Origin: Providencia alcalifaciens
GTDB taxonomy: Bacteria; Pseudomonadota; Gammaproteobacteria; Enterobacterales; Enterobacteriaceae
Reading direction: 5' to 3'
NCBI RefSeq assembly: GCF_020271745.1
Contig: NZ_CP084296.1
Span: 3,348,001-3,412,000, forward strand
DNA length: 64,000 bases
This document shows, one piece after another, positions 41,681 to 51,500 of the stretch; positions within the stretch are counted from its first letter, which is position 1; the number at the start of each line of letters is the position of its first letter. Under the pieces are notes generated by a model, which was given only the letters and a program-made list of their open reading frames with translations, did no database searches and was not told the DNA's origin. The translations under genes and the position numbers were made by a program.

Positions 41681-42589
41681 ATGGAAAAGATTTTACTCGT
41701 GTTGTGGCCGTTGTTTGCTCTCATCGCAATGGGTTTTGTTTTACGTAGAACAGCACTATTTTCTGCCGATTTTTGGCCTAGCGCAGAAAAACTCAATTAC
41801 TTTATTTTATTCCCTGCATTATTAATAAATAGTTTAGCGAATGCGCCACTCAATAATCCCAAATTACCCTATCTTGCCTGCGCCATTTTTTTCATCCTTG
41901 CTGTAAGTTCACTGCTTGTCGTGGTAAATAAATATTTATTTAAAATACCCATTCCACGATTTGGGGCTCACATTCAAGGGATTATTCGTTTTAATACTTA
42001 TTTAGGATTGGCGATTGTTGCCGATCTTTTTGGTTCAGAAGGAATTGCGATTTCAGCTGTGATTATGGCGATTTTAGTTCCTAGCTGTAATGTCATTGCG
42101 GTATTGTCGTTAAGTGCAGGAAAGAAAGTTTCACTGAAGCAGCTGGTCATGCCTATTGCTAAAAATCCATTGATTATTTCTTGTTTCATCGGAATTTTAT
42201 TAAACTTATTACCGATAGGTTTACCATTTGGGTCTGACCAATTTTTAAAATTATTGGCCGCAGCCAGTTTGCCTTTAGGATTAATTTGTATTGGTGGGGC
42301 ACTACAAACAGCAACGCTCAGGAAAGAGTTTAAACCTATTATGGTTTCAACATTATTTCGCTTGCTTGCTATGCCAGTTCTAGCTTCTTTTACAGCTTAT
42401 TTATTTGAATTACCAACATTAGAAAGTGTGCTTTTAGTCATCTTTTTCTCTATACCTACTGCACCAACGTCCTATATTTTAACTAAGCAGCTTAATGGTG
42501 ATAGCCAATTAATGGCAGGGATCATTACTTTCCAAACTATTCTTGCCGTTATTACATTACCACTAGTTTTAACACTAATTACTCAATAA
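41681..42589 (+). CDS. AEC-family transporter
   Basis: 302 residues from the ATG at 41681 (a TTG at 41657 is an alternative). About ten membrane helices, beginning EKILLVLWPLFALIAMGFVLRR and ending in ILAVITLPLVLTLI; the core motif SLPLGLICIGGALQ fits the auxin efflux carrier family. Such transporters in enterobacteria carry malonate or other small acids. It stands alone between ybiA (divergent) and an MliC-like gene. Confidence 0.85.
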   Translation: MEKILLVLWPLFALIAMGFVLRRTALFSADFWPSAEKLNYFILFPALLINSLANAPLNNPKLPYLACAIFFILAVSSLLVVVNKYLFKIPIPRFGAHIQGIIRFNTYLGLAIVADLFGSEGIAISAVIMAILVPSCNVIAVLSLSAGKKVSLKQLVMPIAKNPLIISCFIGILLNLLPIGLPFGSDQFLKLLAAASLPLGLICIGGALQTATLRKEFKPIMVSTLFRLLAMPVLASFTAYLFELPTLESVLLVIFFSIPTAPTSYILTKQLNGDSQLMAGIITFQTILAVITLPLVLTLITQ

Positions 42590-42606
42590 TATTGTTTTTA
42601 TATAAA

Positions 42607-42639
42607 AAAGCAGCATCGTAATAATTATGATGCTGCTTT
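42607..42639. terminator. Bidirectional terminator
   Basis: Perfect 11-base stem AAAGCAGCATC / GATGCTGCTTT between convergent AEC and MliC-like genes. Confidence 0.8.
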
Positions 42640-42667
42640 CTACGACTAAGTGAAGTTAGAGATGCAA

Positions 42668-43000
42668 TTATTTAACCAGTTTACAATCACGACCTTTGTC
42701 ATCAGAAACACGGTTGTTAACAGCATCATCTTCAGAAATAGTGGCTAAGTTTAAGCCTGCTTTGCTGCTCCATAGTTGAAAGTTTTCACCAACATAGCGA
42801 GCGCCACTCGCGGCTTCTTTGCTTTTCAGTAAAATCAATTCATCGCTGTAAAGCATCACTGCTGTATCTTGATTAGGAAAAGAAACTTTAATTTTTTGTC
42901 CATCACAGTTATAGGTTTGTGTTTTAGCTGCGAATGCAGATGAAGATGCAGCTAAAATTGATAATGCAGTAATAGAAGAAACTAAAAGTGTTTTTTTCAT
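42668..43000 (-). CDS. MliC-like C-type lysozyme inhibitor (periplasmic)
   Basis: 110 residues. Signal peptide MKKTLLVSSITALSILAASSSAFA, then YNCDGQKIKVSF, SGARYVGENFQLWSSKAGL and the final CKLVK cysteine; these are MliC (DUF333-like/YdhA) motifs, with SGARY being the lysozyme-binding loop. Unlike MliC there is no lipobox, so it is likely soluble in the periplasm, as the PliC group. It protects peptidoglycan from host lysozyme. Confidence 0.83.
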   Translation of the reverse strand: MKKTLLVSSITALSILAASSSAFAAKTQTYNCDGQKIKVSFPNQDTAVMLYSDELILLKSKEAASGARYVGENFQLWSSKAGLNLATISEDDAVNNRVSDDKGRDCKLVK

Positions 43001-43368
43001 TGGGTTTCCTTAATACCTTTTAAGTATTTATACCAGCGTTCATAAACATTGAAGCTATAAGCTAGAGCATCATAATATTACGTTTAAATATACATTGCAT
43101 AAACATTTAGTCACTACTTGATGAAATTTAATAATGTTCTTAATTCGGGTTTAATCTGTTTCATAAATAAAAATGTAAATACTTTAGATATTTTCATATT
43201 AAATTAATTCCGGGATTCGCAATAGGTGAAATAGTTAAATCACAAGTAGAATAAACTAAGATTTTAACTTATTAAATTCTCAAGAGTTAAATGCAATTTC
43301 TTGTGAGTGATCGATGAATAACATACACTGAAGGCGTAAATTTTACGTCATTTGATAAGGAGTTAAGC
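43001..43368. other. Divergent promoter region mliC-like / amn
   Basis: About 370 AT-rich bases without a gene. A dyad CGTAAA-T-TTTACG lies near 43336-43348, just before the AAGGAG of amn. Whether a Pho box exists, as for E. coli amn, could not be decided. Confidence 0.4.
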
Positions 43369-44835
43369 GTGTCTTTGGAACAATGCCGAAAATATGAAAA
43401 TCTTTCTATAGAAGAGACAATCGAAACACTCTCATTACTCTATTCAAATGCCATTGAAGCCTTGAGAAATGCTATTGCAACCTACGTTGATAAAGGAACG
43501 TTACCCGATGCTAACGCCCGAAAAAATGGGTTGTTTGCCTACCCTGAGTTGTGCGTAACTTGGGAGGGAAAGGTTGACCATTGTGAAAAAACGCGAGCTT
43601 ATGCCCGTTTTGTGAAACGGGGAGATTACAGTATTACAGTGACCCAACCTGACCTGTTTCGAGCTTACCTCGTTGAGCAATTAACTATTTTTCAGCAAGA
43701 CTATGACGTATCTTTTGCAGTTCGTCCGTCTAAAACTGAAATTCCATATCCATTTGTTATTGATGGCTCAGATTTAATTCTTGATAGAAGTATGAGTAGC
43801 AGTTTGGCTGCGCATTTTCCTATCACAGATCTCTCTCATATCAGTGATGATATTACGGATGGTTTATATCATGTGACGGATGATATGCCATTGTCCCACT
43901 TTGATGCACTGCGCGTAGATTTCTCTTTAGCACGGTTAAAACATTATACAGGAACACCGCCTGAGCATGTTCAGCCTTATATTTTGTTTACCAACTATAA
44001 CCGCTATGTTGATGAGTTTGTGAATTGGGCCTGTGAGCAAATTCGTGATCCAGACAGCCGTTATATCGCGTTATCTTGTGTAGGACATAACTATTTAACC
44101 GCTGAAAATGCCGATCCTCAATTTGCCACATCCGATTTAACGTGGAAAAAATTCCAAATGCCTGCATATCATCTGATTGCACGTGATGGCGCAGGAATTA
44201 CATTAGTGAATATTGGTGTGGGTCCAGCAAACGCAAAAAATATTTGTGATCATTTAGCGGTATTGCGTCCTCACACTTGGTTAATGATTGGTCACTGTGG
44301 CGGACTGCGTGAAAGTCAAAAAATTGGTGACTATGTTTTAGCTCATGCCTATTTACGTGACGATCATATTTTAGATGATGTATTACCACCAGATATTCCT
44401 ATTCCAAGTATTGCTGAAGTTCAGCGGGCGCTATATGACGCAACTAAGCAGGTGAGTAATATGCCTGGTGAGCTAGTTAAACAGCGTTTACGTACGGGAA
44501 CAGTGGTCACAACGGATGACCGTAACTGGGAATTAAGATTTTTTGCAACCGCACGCAGATTCAGCCTTAGTCGAGCCGTTGCTGTGGATATGGAAAGTGC
44601 CACAATTGCCGCACAAGGTTACCGTTTCCGTGTCCCATATGGCACATTACTTTGCGTGTCTGATAAACCGATTCACGGGGAAATCAAACTGCCGGGACAA
44701 GCGAATAGTTTTTATGAAGGCGCAATATCGGAGCATCTACAAATTGGGATCCGTGCCATCGACCTGCTACGACAAGAAGGTGATAAGCTACACTCCCGAA
44801 AATTAAGAACATTCGACGAGCCGCCATTTAGATAA
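43369..44835 (+). CDS. amn: AMP nucleosidase
   Basis: 488 residues, GTG start with AAGGAG eight bases upstream; E. coli Amn has 484. N-terminal regulatory domain and a C-terminal nucleoside-phosphorylase-like catalytic domain (IGVGPANAKNICDHLAVLRPHTWLMIGHCGG; AVAVDMESATIAAQGYRF, with the E-S-A-T of the active site). It splits AMP to adenine and ribose 5-phosphate. Followed after 18 bases by a GNAT gene. Confidence 0.95.
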   Translation: MSLEQCRKYENLSIEETIETLSLLYSNAIEALRNAIATYVDKGTLPDANARKNGLFAYPELCVTWEGKVDHCEKTRAYARFVKRGDYSITVTQPDLFRAYLVEQLTIFQQDYDVSFAVRPSKTEIPYPFVIDGSDLILDRSMSSSLAAHFPITDLSHISDDITDGLYHVTDDMPLSHFDALRVDFSLARLKHYTGTPPEHVQPYILFTNYNRYVDEFVNWACEQIRDPDSRYIALSCVGHNYLTAENADPQFATSDLTWKKFQMPAYHLIARDGAGITLVNIGVGPANAKNICDHLAVLRPHTWLMIGHCGGLRESQKIGDYVLAHAYLRDDHILDDVLPPDIPIPSIAEVQRALYDATKQVSNMPGELVKQRLRTGTVVTTDDRNWELRFFATARRFSLSRAVAVDMESATIAAQGYRFRVPYGTLLCVSDKPIHGEIKLPGQANSFYEGAISEHLQIGIRAIDLLRQEGDKLHSRKLRTFDEPPFR

Positions 44836-44853
44836 TCTAGAGGAGGGGAATAC

Positions 44854-45381
44854 GTGATCCCTAAACTTGAAACAGATAGATTAATTTTAGCAAAACATGA
44901 GGTGAGTGATTTTTCAGCGCTTTCTCAGTTATGGGGACAACGCTCAATGGTTCAACATATTGGCGGTGTTCCTTCAACGGAGCGTGAATCATGGATGCGC
45001 ATGCTTGCATATGGCGGGCTTTGGCCTCTACTCGGGTTTGGCTATTGGGCGGTGAGAGAAAAAGCGACAGGAAATTATGTGGGAGACCTTGGGTTTGCCG
45101 ATTTTCACCGCATTGTTGAACCTCACGTTAAAGGTATTCCTGAAGCGGGATGGGTCATTGCGCCTGAATATCAAGGCAAAGGTTACGCGACGGAGGCGAT
45201 GCAAGCTGCATTGTCTTGGTTAATTACGCAGCAGAAATACCAAGAAAGTATCTGCTTTATAGGGCCCCAAAATATACCTTCACTGCGTGTCGCTGAAAAG
45301 TTAGGGTATATACAAGATAAAGAAGTATTTATGAACGGCAGTATCTCGGTATTATTACGTAAAAATCTGATTCAATTGTAA
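44854..45381 (+). CDS. RimJ/RimL-type GNAT acetyltransferase
   Basis: 175 residues, GTG start with the strong site AGGAGGGGAA. N-terminus IPKLETDRLILAKHEVSDF is typical of the RimL-like group; acetyl-CoA loop in GWVIAPEYQGKGYATEAMQAAL. Only 18 bases after amn, so probably in one operon. Acceptor unknown. Confidence 0.87.
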   Translation: MIPKLETDRLILAKHEVSDFSALSQLWGQRSMVQHIGGVPSTERESWMRMLAYGGLWPLLGFGYWAVREKATGNYVGDLGFADFHRIVEPHVKGIPEAGWVIAPEYQGKGYATEAMQAALSWLITQQKYQESICFIGPQNIPSLRVAEKLGYIQDKEVFMNGSISVLLRKNLIQL

Positions 45382-45400
45382 TTATCCCACTTTTGATAAC

Positions 45401-45437
45401 GGTCAATCCTATTCTTATTTATAGAATAGGATTGACC
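45401..45437 (+). terminator. Strong hairpin after the amn-GNAT unit
   Basis: Perfect 15-base arms (GGTCAATCCTATTCT / AGAATAGGATTGACC) with a 7-base loop. No T-run, so termination is likely but not certain. Confidence 0.6.
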
Positions 45438-45482
45438 CTCTCAGTAGACGCTTAAAATTATTTGGTCGATTTTAAGAACACG

Positions 45483-45548
45483 ATGTCTAGCCATTTTCTT
45501 GCGTTCGAAAAACCTATTTTTGAGCTTCATGAAAAAATTGAAGCATTT
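45483..45548 (+). pseudogene. Possible truncated accA start fragment
   Basis: A start at 45483 gives MSSHFLAFEKPIFELHEKIE, which shares about half its residues with the N-terminus of acetyl-CoA carboxylase alpha (M-S-L-N-F-L-D-F-E-Q-P-I-A-E-L-E-A-K-I). The similarity ends after about 22 codons, and stops follow. It may be a displaced copy of an accA 5' end. The match is from memory of the family and short. Confidence 0.35.
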
Positions 45549-45621
45549 TACCGTAAGCGGATAGACTGGCGTAAAAAGACTGTGTGGTGGTCGATGCCAT
45601 GCAACCCGTTTTAGCTAAATC

Positions 45622-45702
45622 ACCACTAATGGCTCGTTCCGTCGTGAATTTTTAAATGCATATTTATTTGAATCATTGAGCTAAGTCCGAGAATTAGCGT
45701 GA
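45622..45702 (+). pseudogene. IS3-family transposase remnant
   Basis: Reading from 45622: TTNGSFRREFLNAYLFESLS, stop, VRELA. This is the conserved block of IS3-type OrfB near the last catalytic Glu (N-G-S-F-R-R-E-[FL]-L-[DN]-A-Y-x-F-x-S-L-S-E-V-R-E). Only this scrap remains, so an element once sat here. Confidence 0.55.
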
Positions 45703-46447
45703 TTTTGGCAGTAAGATTATAACCAAAATCGAACTCATGACAGTTTAAATCACCTCCCGCCAGAGGCGATCACTCTAATTTGGTGTGTCTTAATGAATGG
45801 AGTGTGGACATCTACAATTGTGAAATTCTTAATTAATGAATTGATAATTAATGATTATTTATTTACTTATTTGTTTATTTTATTGATGCCAAAATAATAA
45901 CTCCAAATAGGTGTATTTCTCATTTTTTTGTAACTTCTTGATATTAGTTTATAAAAAATGTTTATTTTAGGTGAAAGTTTTGTTTTTTTATTTAATCGCA
46001 AATGATAATGCTAACATTGGCGTATCAAAATCTGATTGATTAAAGTTTTCATAAATAACCAACCAAACTTAATTATTTGGTATGTAAAGTGATTTAATAA
46101 TTTTTATAAACTGTAACATTATGGCATGTAAGGAAAAGTACGAGATGTGAGGGTTTGCTTTTAAGTTCTAGCTCTTTATAATTGAACTCACTTAGCCAAT
46201 CAGGTACGAATGTTTTATATATTTATTTAATTTCTAATTACTAATTAATATTTGGTAATTGGTGATTATTTTTATTTTTTTTTGTGTAAATTGCTAATTT
46301 AGTATTTAAAGAAAATGAAATCAACAATAAGCACGAAAATTGTAATGAGAAAACTTCTATTTTCTGTGGATTTTTCATTAAAAAAACAGAAAAAATGAAA
46401 TGACTGACACTGAACTAGTAAATGAATAAAATGTTTTACAACAACAG

Positions 46448-46668
46448 ATATCTCAATATGAATGAGATATTAATAAGGTCTCAGTGGGTAGGTTAGTTAA
46501 TTTATCAATATCATTGAACTTTCTATTTTAGAAAGTACTTAAACATTTTTACTTGAGATGGGAAAATCAAATTCTGATGACGTATCAATGTTAAAAAAAT
46601 TGATATCGGCTTCCGATACTGTCTACTTTTATTAATTATAGTAGAGAAATATTTTCTAGTAATAGAAA
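46448..46668 (+). promoter_or_regulatory. Cluster of dyads in the fimbrial promoter region
   Basis: Perfect short dyads at 46448-46470 (ATATCTCA / TGAGATAT), 46518-46536 (ACTTTCTA / TAGAAAGT), 46604-46618 (TATCGG / CCGATA) and 46653-46668 (TTTCTA / TAGAAA). Two share TTTCTA...TAGAAA. They lie 38 to 260 bases before the pilin start and may be operators. Confidence 0.45.
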
Positions 46669-46706
46669 TAAATCAAGTTGTTTATTTATAATTCATTGAG
46701 GAATAT

Positions 46707-47237
46707 ATGAAGAAGTTATTTTTATTAGCATTAGTTTCTAGTGCTATGAGCACCTCTGTAATTGCTGCGGATATGGGCCACGGAAAAGTAAATTTTAAAG
46801 GTGCCATTATTGATGCGCCATGTTCTATTTCACCAGATTCGATTGATCAAACTGTTGAGCTTGGACAAATATCAAACATGGCGTTAGTGGATGGCGGTAA
46901 GTCTAGTCCACAAAATTTTGATATTGCTTTAGAGAATTGCGATATCACTGCATTAAACAAAGGTGTTCAATTAACATTTAGTGGTGCAGCGGCTTCATTT
47001 GATAATACAAATAAAACATTAGGTATCGTGGGTACTGGTGCAGGAGCAGGCGTACAAATTACGAATGGTAGCGGGAATATCATTACTTTAGGTACACCAA
47101 CACCATTCCAAAATATTCAAGATGGTAATAATACTCTGCGTTTTTCTGCGTATTTAATGGGTAATGGCGGTGATATTAAAACTATCACTGCGGGTGAATT
47201 TAGCTCAGTAGCTGACTTTACGCTGTCATACGAATAA
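46707..47237 (+). CDS. Major fimbrial subunit (pilin)
   Basis: 176 residues with a GAGGA ribosome site. Signal peptide MKKLFLLALVSSAMSTSVIA, mature start ADMGHGKVNFKGAIIDAPCSI, the two pilin cysteines (C in APCSI and NCDI), and the beta-zipper end DFTLSYE. Resembles MrpA/PapA. It is first in the operon and probably the shaft subunit. Start of a ten-gene chaperone-usher locus. Confidence 0.93.
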   Translation: MKKLFLLALVSSAMSTSVIAADMGHGKVNFKGAIIDAPCSISPDSIDQTVELGQISNMALVDGGKSSPQNFDIALENCDITALNKGVQLTFSGAAASFDNTNKTLGIVGTGAGAGVQITNGSGNIITLGTPTPFQNIQDGNNTLRFSAYLMGNGGDIKTITAGEFSSVADFTLSYE

Positions 47238-47313
47238 TTAATGTTTAATAGCCAGTAAAAAAGGATATTTTGCTGGTTTATTTCAAATGGAAGCCTGCGT
47301 AGAAGAGGAAGCA

Positions 47314-47850
47314 ATGAAATATTTAACGGCCAGTAAGCTGCTTTTATGGAGTCTTAGTATATATGTCCTCATAAATATTTCCCCTGCAAATGCGTTAAGC
47401 TCGGTAAAGATGACTGGCAGTATCATTGAAACGGCCTGCGCTATTGATGTAGGAAGTCGTGACCAAACCATTAATATGGGAAGCCTCTCTCTAAGTGATA
47501 TCCGTCGAGATGGACAAGGGCCAGTACATCCGTTTGTTATTAAGTTAGTTAATTGTGTTCTTGAGCGTCAAAACCCGAATAAACCTAATTGGCAATACTT
47601 TAGAGTCACTTTTGATGGTGCACATCAAAGCGGATTATTTAGTGTGAATGGACAAGCCAAAGGTGTCGGACTACAAATTCAGCGTAATGACGACGGAACA
47701 ATTATTGTTCCAGGACAGGCTCTGTCTGATCAAATTTTGACGAAAGGCTCCCGTGATTTAGCTTACAGCTTAAGGTTGGTTGCTAATCATTCTCCATTAG
47801 TTTCAGGACAGTATTACAGCCAATTACGCTTTAAATTGGATTATGAATAA
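47314..47850 (+). CDS. PapH/MrpB-like minor fimbrial subunit
   Basis: 178 residues from the ATG at 47314 (AGAGGAAG site); the frame to 47287 has no signal peptide. Signal peptide ends near NISPANA, then MTGSIIETACAIDVGSRDQTINMG and the tail LRFKLDYE. Position directly after the main pilin matches papH/mrpB, the subunit that ends growth and anchors the fibre. Confidence 0.88.
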   Translation: MKYLTASKLLLWSLSIYVLINISPANALSSVKMTGSIIETACAIDVGSRDQTINMGSLSLSDIRRDGQGPVHPFVIKLVNCVLERQNPNKPNWQYFRVTFDGAHQSGLFSVNGQAKGVGLQIQRNDDGTIIVPGQALSDQILTKGSRDLAYSLRLVANHSPLVSGQYYSQLRFKLDYE

Positions 47851-47950
47851 TCGAATAATTGATTTTATATCTAAAAATCAATACTTGGTTTTGCATGAAA
47901 ATTAAAAGCTAAATGATTTTATTAATAAAAAAAGAAATAAGAAGGTCGAG

Positions 47951-50521
47951 ATGATGGCCCTAGGTTATATTCATATGCCGTTGTTACGGATAAGCCGTCC
48001 TCGGTTGATGGGACTCCTTGTTGCTTTGTCCTTATTAAGTTGTAACAGCTACGCTGAGCAGATTGAATTTAATACGGATATTTTAGATGTCAATGACCGT
48101 GCAAATATTGATTTAGCCCAGTTTTCACGTCCGGGCTTTTTAATGCCAGGTGAATATCGTTTTTCTATTTTTATAAATAAACATCAATTACCTGAACAAA
48201 ACGTATTTTATTACGTACCCGACGATAAGCCAGATGAAAGTATTGCCTGTTTAAGCCCTACGTTAATTGAACAACTGGCGCTTAAACCCGATTTATTGTC
48301 AACCTTAAAATGGTGGCATGATGGCATGTGTTTATCACTGGACAGCTTACCGGGTACGGAAGTCAAAGGGGATTTAGCTGCTTCTGCTTTATATATCAAT
48401 TTACCTCAAGCGTATTTGGAATATACAGACGAAAACTGGGATCCGCCTGCACGTTGGGAGGATGGGTTACCCGGTGCTATTTTTGATTATAACCTCAATG
48501 CACAGGTTGGTCAGCAAACTCGTAGCGAGCAGCGAACAAATGCCAATGTCAGTGGTAATGGTGTTGCGGGTGTGAACTTAGGTGTGTGGCGTATGCGTGC
48601 AGATTGGCAAATGCGTTTAGACAAGCAGCAAGGCCAAGGCACGGTGAGTTCATTGGATTGGAGTCGATATTATGTCTATCGTGCAATTAAATCTCTCGGG
48701 GCAAAACTCACCTTAGGTGAAGATTATTTAGCCTCAGATATTTTTGACAGCTTTCGCTTTACGGGGCTTAGCCTGATCACTGACATCAATATGTTACCGC
48801 CTAATTTACGGGGATATGCCCCCGAAATAACGGGGGTAGCCCAAAGTAATGCTACCGTTATCGTGAGCCAGCAAGACCGTATTATTTATCAAACACAAGT
48901 TGCAGCCGGTCCTTTTCGTATTCAAGACTTAAATGATGCACTCTCCGGTGAGATTAATGTTGAAGTTAAAGAACAAGATGGGTCGACTCAAAAGTTTACG
49001 GTGAATACAGCCAGTGTTCCTTACCTCACTCGCCCAGGGCAATTACGTTATAAGCTTGCCGCTGGACGCCCAACAGATTGGCGCCACCAGGTGAGTGGTG
49101 AAACATTTGCGAGTGGTGAGTTTTCGTGGGGAGTGAATAATGGTTGGTCACTATATGGTGGCGGTATTGCAGCCGAGAATTACGCTTCCGCTGCAGTCGG
49201 TATCGGCCGAGATCTGATGATGTTTGGCGCGCTCTCTTTTGATATCACCCATGCGCGCTCGCGGTTAAAAGGGTTAACTGAAATCGGCGATAAAACGTAT
49301 CAGGGTAATTCATATCGTTTGAGTTATTCGAAGCGATTTGATGCCTACAATAGCCAAGTGACGTTTGCGGGATATCGTTTTGCTGAGCAAGGTTTTATGA
49401 GTATGTCTGAGTACTTAAATGCGCAGTCCATGGGGGCCCGTCAGTATAACAGTAAGGAAATGTATACCGTTTCCTATAACCAACAATTTCCGGAGTTAGG
49501 GCTCAGTGCTTATGTAAATTATTACCATCAAACCTACTGGGATCAGCCTGATAATGATCGTTATAGCCTGTCTTTAGCTCGCTATTTTGATATCGGAAAA
49601 TGGAAAAATCTAAGTGTTAACTTGACCGCTTATCGAAATAGTTATCGGCAGACTAATGATGATGGCGCCTATCTTTCCCTTTCATTACCTTGGGGGGATA
49701 GAGGCTCGATTAGCATGAACAGCAGTTGGGATAAGAGTGATAATTCTCAACGGATCAGTTATTACGACCGATTAGATGAGCGTAGTAACTATCAATTAAG
49801 CACCGGATGGTCTCGTTCTGGTGGATTAATGAGTGGTTATTACACGCATCAAGCTGATTTAGCGCAAATCAATGCAAATGCCACTTATCAGCAAGATAGA
49901 TATCGTTCGGCTGGCTTATCACTTCAAGGTGGTTTTACGGCGATAAAGCAAGGTGTTGCGATGCATCGTAGTAATCAGTTAGGTGGGACTCGAATTTTTG
50001 TCGATACCGATAGTGTTCCTGATATCCCATTACGAGGTCATGGCTCAACTATCCGAACAAACTATTTGGGGCAGGCCGTATTAACAGACGTGAACAGTTA
50101 TTACCGTAATCAGGTCAGGGTAGATTTAAATACATTACCTGATGAGGCTCAGGTATCACAATCGATTAAGCAAGGTACCTTAACAGAAGGCGCGATTGGT
50201 TACCGAAAGTTCGATGTTGTCGCTGGACACAGTGCAATGGCCTTGTTGCGTTTATCTGATAATAGTGTTCCTCCATTTGGTGCACAAGTTTTCAATACAA
50301 AAGGCCAACAAGTAGGAATGGTGGGGGATGATGGGAATACGTATTTAACTGGGCTCAACCCTAACGATAGGTTGCAAGTTCGTTGGGATGATAAAGCACA
50401 ATGCGAAATCACCTTGCCTAAAATATTACCGCAGAGCGACACGTTGTTAACGAATTGGTTATTACCGTGCCATGCGACTGGCATCTTACCTCTCGAGCAG
50501 ACACAGACGGTCGCTGAATAG
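47951..50521 (+). CDS. Fimbrial usher (PapC/MrpC type)
   Basis: 856 residues. Signal peptide ends near SCNSYA; the N-terminal domain begins EQIEFNTDILDVNDRANID, then the barrel with the plug, and the C-terminal domains ending CEITLPKILPQ...LPCHATG. Typical PapC-family length. It forms the outer-membrane pore and orders the subunits. A 100-base gap lies between the previous gene and this one. Confidence 0.93.
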   Translation: MMALGYIHMPLLRISRPRLMGLLVALSLLSCNSYAEQIEFNTDILDVNDRANIDLAQFSRPGFLMPGEYRFSIFINKHQLPEQNVFYYVPDDKPDESIACLSPTLIEQLALKPDLLSTLKWWHDGMCLSLDSLPGTEVKGDLAASALYINLPQAYLEYTDENWDPPARWEDGLPGAIFDYNLNAQVGQQTRSEQRTNANVSGNGVAGVNLGVWRMRADWQMRLDKQQGQGTVSSLDWSRYYVYRAIKSLGAKLTLGEDYLASDIFDSFRFTGLSLITDINMLPPNLRGYAPEITGVAQSNATVIVSQQDRIIYQTQVAAGPFRIQDLNDALSGEINVEVKEQDGSTQKFTVNTASVPYLTRPGQLRYKLAAGRPTDWRHQVSGETFASGEFSWGVNNGWSLYGGGIAAENYASAAVGIGRDLMMFGALSFDITHARSRLKGLTEIGDKTYQGNSYRLSYSKRFDAYNSQVTFAGYRFAEQGFMSMSEYLNAQSMGARQYNSKEMYTVSYNQQFPELGLSAYVNYYHQTYWDQPDNDRYSLSLARYFDIGKWKNLSVNLTAYRNSYRQTNDDGAYLSLSLPWGDRGSISMNSSWDKSDNSQRISYYDRLDERSNYQLSTGWSRSGGLMSGYYTHQADLAQINANATYQQDRYRSAGLSLQGGFTAIKQGVAMHRSNQLGGTRIFVDTDSVPDIPLRGHGSTIRTNYLGQAVLTDVNSYYRNQVRVDLNTLPDEAQVSQSIKQGTLTEGAIGYRKFDVVAGHSAMALLRLSDNSVPPFGAQVFNTKGQQVGMVGDDGNTYLTGLNPNDRLQVRWDDKAQCEITLPKILPQSDTLLTNWLLPCHATGILPLEQTQTVAE

Positions 50522-50676
50522 AATACGGTAAGTTTACCATCATTATCTATGCCTCATTCATCAATGTTTGGGGCATCGAATAAATCAGGTTTGGTCAGCT
50601 CACCGAGCTGGTGAAGAAAATAAAAAATGACATGATTGAAGAGGGTTATTCCTTCTTAATACTAAGGTAAAAGAAT

Positions 50677-51450
50677 ATGTTACAGAGTAATAAAATCAAT
50701 AAAAGAAATCATCATCCTATAGCCCCTTTTTTGGTTGGAGCCATGTTGATATCTGCGACATTGTCGTCCGCGCAAGCCGCAGTCGCTTTAGATCGCACCC
50801 GTGCAATTATGACAGGTGAAGATAAATCCATTAGTTTAAATATTAGTAATGAAAATAAGCAATTACCTTATTTAGCACAAGGCTGGATTGAAAATGCCCA
50901 AGGTGAAAAAATCACTGAACCCTTTACGGTATTACCTCCCGTTCAGCGTATTGAGCCTGGCGCTAAAAGCCAAGTGAAAATTCAAGCATTGCCGAGTATC
51001 GCATCACTGCCGCAAGACAGGGAATCCGTTTATTATTTCAATTTGCGTGAAATTCCACCTAAGAGTGATAAACCCAACACACTTCAGCTGGCGTTGCAAA
51101 CGCGAATTAAGTTGTTCTATCGTCCAAAAGCGATTATTCCAACTCGCCAACAGATGGAGAATCCATGGCAAGAAAAAATCACCCTCACTCGTCAAGGTGA
51201 CCAATACAGTGTGGAGAATCCAACGCCATATTTTGTGACTATTGTTGATGCAGCTTCAGAGAAAGACGGAAAAACAGTCGCGGGATTTGAACCGTTGATG
51301 GTTGCCCCTAAAAGCAGTTTGTTAATGGGGGGAAGTGCAAAAGCCTTAGAAAGTAAGCCTGTTCTTACTTATATCAATGACTACGGTGGACGACCAACAT
51401 TGACGTTTACTTGTCAAGATAATCACTGTCGTGTGGTATCAGATAAATAG
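50677..51450 (+). CDS. Periplasmic fimbrial chaperone (PapD type)
   Basis: 257 residues. Signal peptide ends ATLSSAQA, then AVALDRTRAIMTGEDKSISL with the conserved Arg, the alternating hydrophobic strand TLQLALQTRIKLFYRP with the conserved Lys, and the second Ig domain. It donates a strand to pilins in the periplasm. It follows the usher by 155 bases. Confidence 0.93.
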   Translation: MLQSNKINKRNHHPIAPFLVGAMLISATLSSAQAAVALDRTRAIMTGEDKSISLNISNENKQLPYLAQGWIENAQGEKITEPFTVLPPVQRIEPGAKSQVKIQALPSIASLPQDRESVYYFNLREIPPKSDKPNTLQLALQTRIKLFYRPKAIIPTRQQMENPWQEKITLTRQGDQYSVENPTPYFVTIVDAASEKDGKTVAGFEPLMVAPKSSLLMGGSAKALESKPVLTYINDYGGRPTLTFTCQDNHCRVVSDK

Positions 51451-51500
51451 TAACTTCAAACGAAATGGAGTTAAAGCCGATTTCAACGCAGGAGAGCATC

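Larger units (their letters stand above)
45382..46706. other. Long AT-rich region upstream of fimbrial operon
   Basis: 1.3 kb without an intact gene. It contains the hairpin, an accA-like 5' fragment, an IS3-family remnant and a long AT-rich stretch with at least four dyads just before the pilin gene (each listed). Composition suggests H-NS silencing. Confidence 0.5.

Noticed and set aside
46081-46706. Invertible fimbrial promoter (phase switch)
   Set aside because: No pair of long inverted repeats several hundred bases apart was found, and no tyrosine recombinase gene is near. Only short dyads are present.
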